From: a virus
IMG/VR virus record: IMGVR_UViG_3300045282_000136
Span: 1-45,778 of that record
DNA length: 45,778 nucleotides
Strand: one strand, 5' to 3'
The notes below the pieces were generated by a model. It did no database searches. It saw only the letters and a program-made list of their open reading frames with translations, and had not been told where the DNA came from. The position numbers and the translations under genes were made by a program. Positions 45,627 to 45,778 of this stretch are shown here, one piece after another. Positions within the stretch are counted from its first letter, which is position 1. Every line of letters starts with the position of its first letter.

Positions 45627-45773
45627 TTAGTCCACCACTGACGACCGTTCACCATCTTTCCGCTCAGCGCGTACTGCTTCACGCTCGAGCTCCCTGAGCC
45701 GCTTCGACGGCCAGATAACCTCCGCAAGCAGCAGGATCCGGTCGGTTTCGTCGCAGAACGGCACCAGCTTCAT
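45627..45773 (-). CDS. Small charged helical protein, 48 aa
   Basis: ATG 45773 begins 3 bases after what would be GAGG if the ends are joined. The product is MKLVPFCDETDRILLLAEV, then a charged helix (PSKRLRELEREAVRAERKD). It ends at TAA 45627, which overlaps an ATG. Not recognised. The ribosome-site argument depends on the circular join. Confidence 0.6.
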   Translation of the reverse strand: MKLVPFCDETDRILLLAEVIWPSKRLRELEREAVRAERKDGERSSVVD

Positions 45774-45778
45774 CGCCT

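Noticed and set aside
45562-45627. 21-codon frame starting at the TAATG overlap
   Set aside because: It lies inside the LAGLIDADG gene region in another frame and encodes an unconvincing Trp/Leu-rich peptide; kept only as an alternative use of the overlap.
1-45778. CRISPR array or insertion sequence
   Set aside because: No regularly spaced repeats and no transposase motif seen on either strand.
1-45778. CTCGAG as a repeated regulatory site
   Set aside because: It seems frequent, but most copies lie inside genes at Leu-Glu or similar codons and show no consistent position or flanking bases.

Overview
The window looks like most or all of a temperate tailed phage of a GC-rich, probably actinobacterial, host. 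Supporting signs are the GC-rich codon use, strong GGAGG-type ribosome sites, frequent GTG/TTG starts, an Rpf-like muralytic protein, a tyrosine integrase with an XRE-type repressor, and a complete set of packaging, head, tail and lysis genes. No tape-measure protein, tail tube or frameshifted tail chaperone is visible. A MCP / adaptor / nozzle series and a very large internal virion protein are present instead, so a short-tailed (podovirus) virion is the best reading. The two ends may join: across the junction the partial gene at base 65 stops at once and the resulting GAGG sits in front of the ATG at 45773, as expected for a circularly permuted genome.

Almost every gene lies on the minus strand, mostly linked by ATGA, GTGA, TGATG or TAATG start/stop overlaps. 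Two plus-strand regulators divide the genome into two arms. An XRE repressor (9422-9829) faces a winged-helix gene at 9340, which opens the early arm (9340 down to 1, then possibly across the ends to 45773-44099). A ribbon-helix-helix gene (43783-44070) faces the late arm, which starts at 43438 and runs down to about 9711.

The early arm holds the integrase, an OB-fold ssDNA-binding candidate, an HNH protein, many zinc-ribbon or small membrane proteins, a secreted HExxH protein and an Rpf-like transglycosylase. Across the junction it has a LAGLIDADG protein, a conserved unknown and a secreted Cys-rich peptide. No polymerase, helicase or primase was recognised.

The late arm, in transcription order, holds: an endonuclease VII-like protein and small basic proteins; five sugar-active enzymes (four glycosyltransferases and an epimerase) mixed with small genes; a small-terminase candidate and the large terminase; a beta-helix tailspike; the portal; a repeat-bearing fibre; three proteins with peptidoglycan-hydrolase-like domains around a 1521-residue ejection protein; scaffold; capsid (set off by GC-rich hairpins on both sides); adaptor and nozzle; and a lysis cassette with an amidase and several small membrane proteins. 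Coding regions of 16 to 51 codons between the larger genes were found by reading the gaps by hand and are listed.
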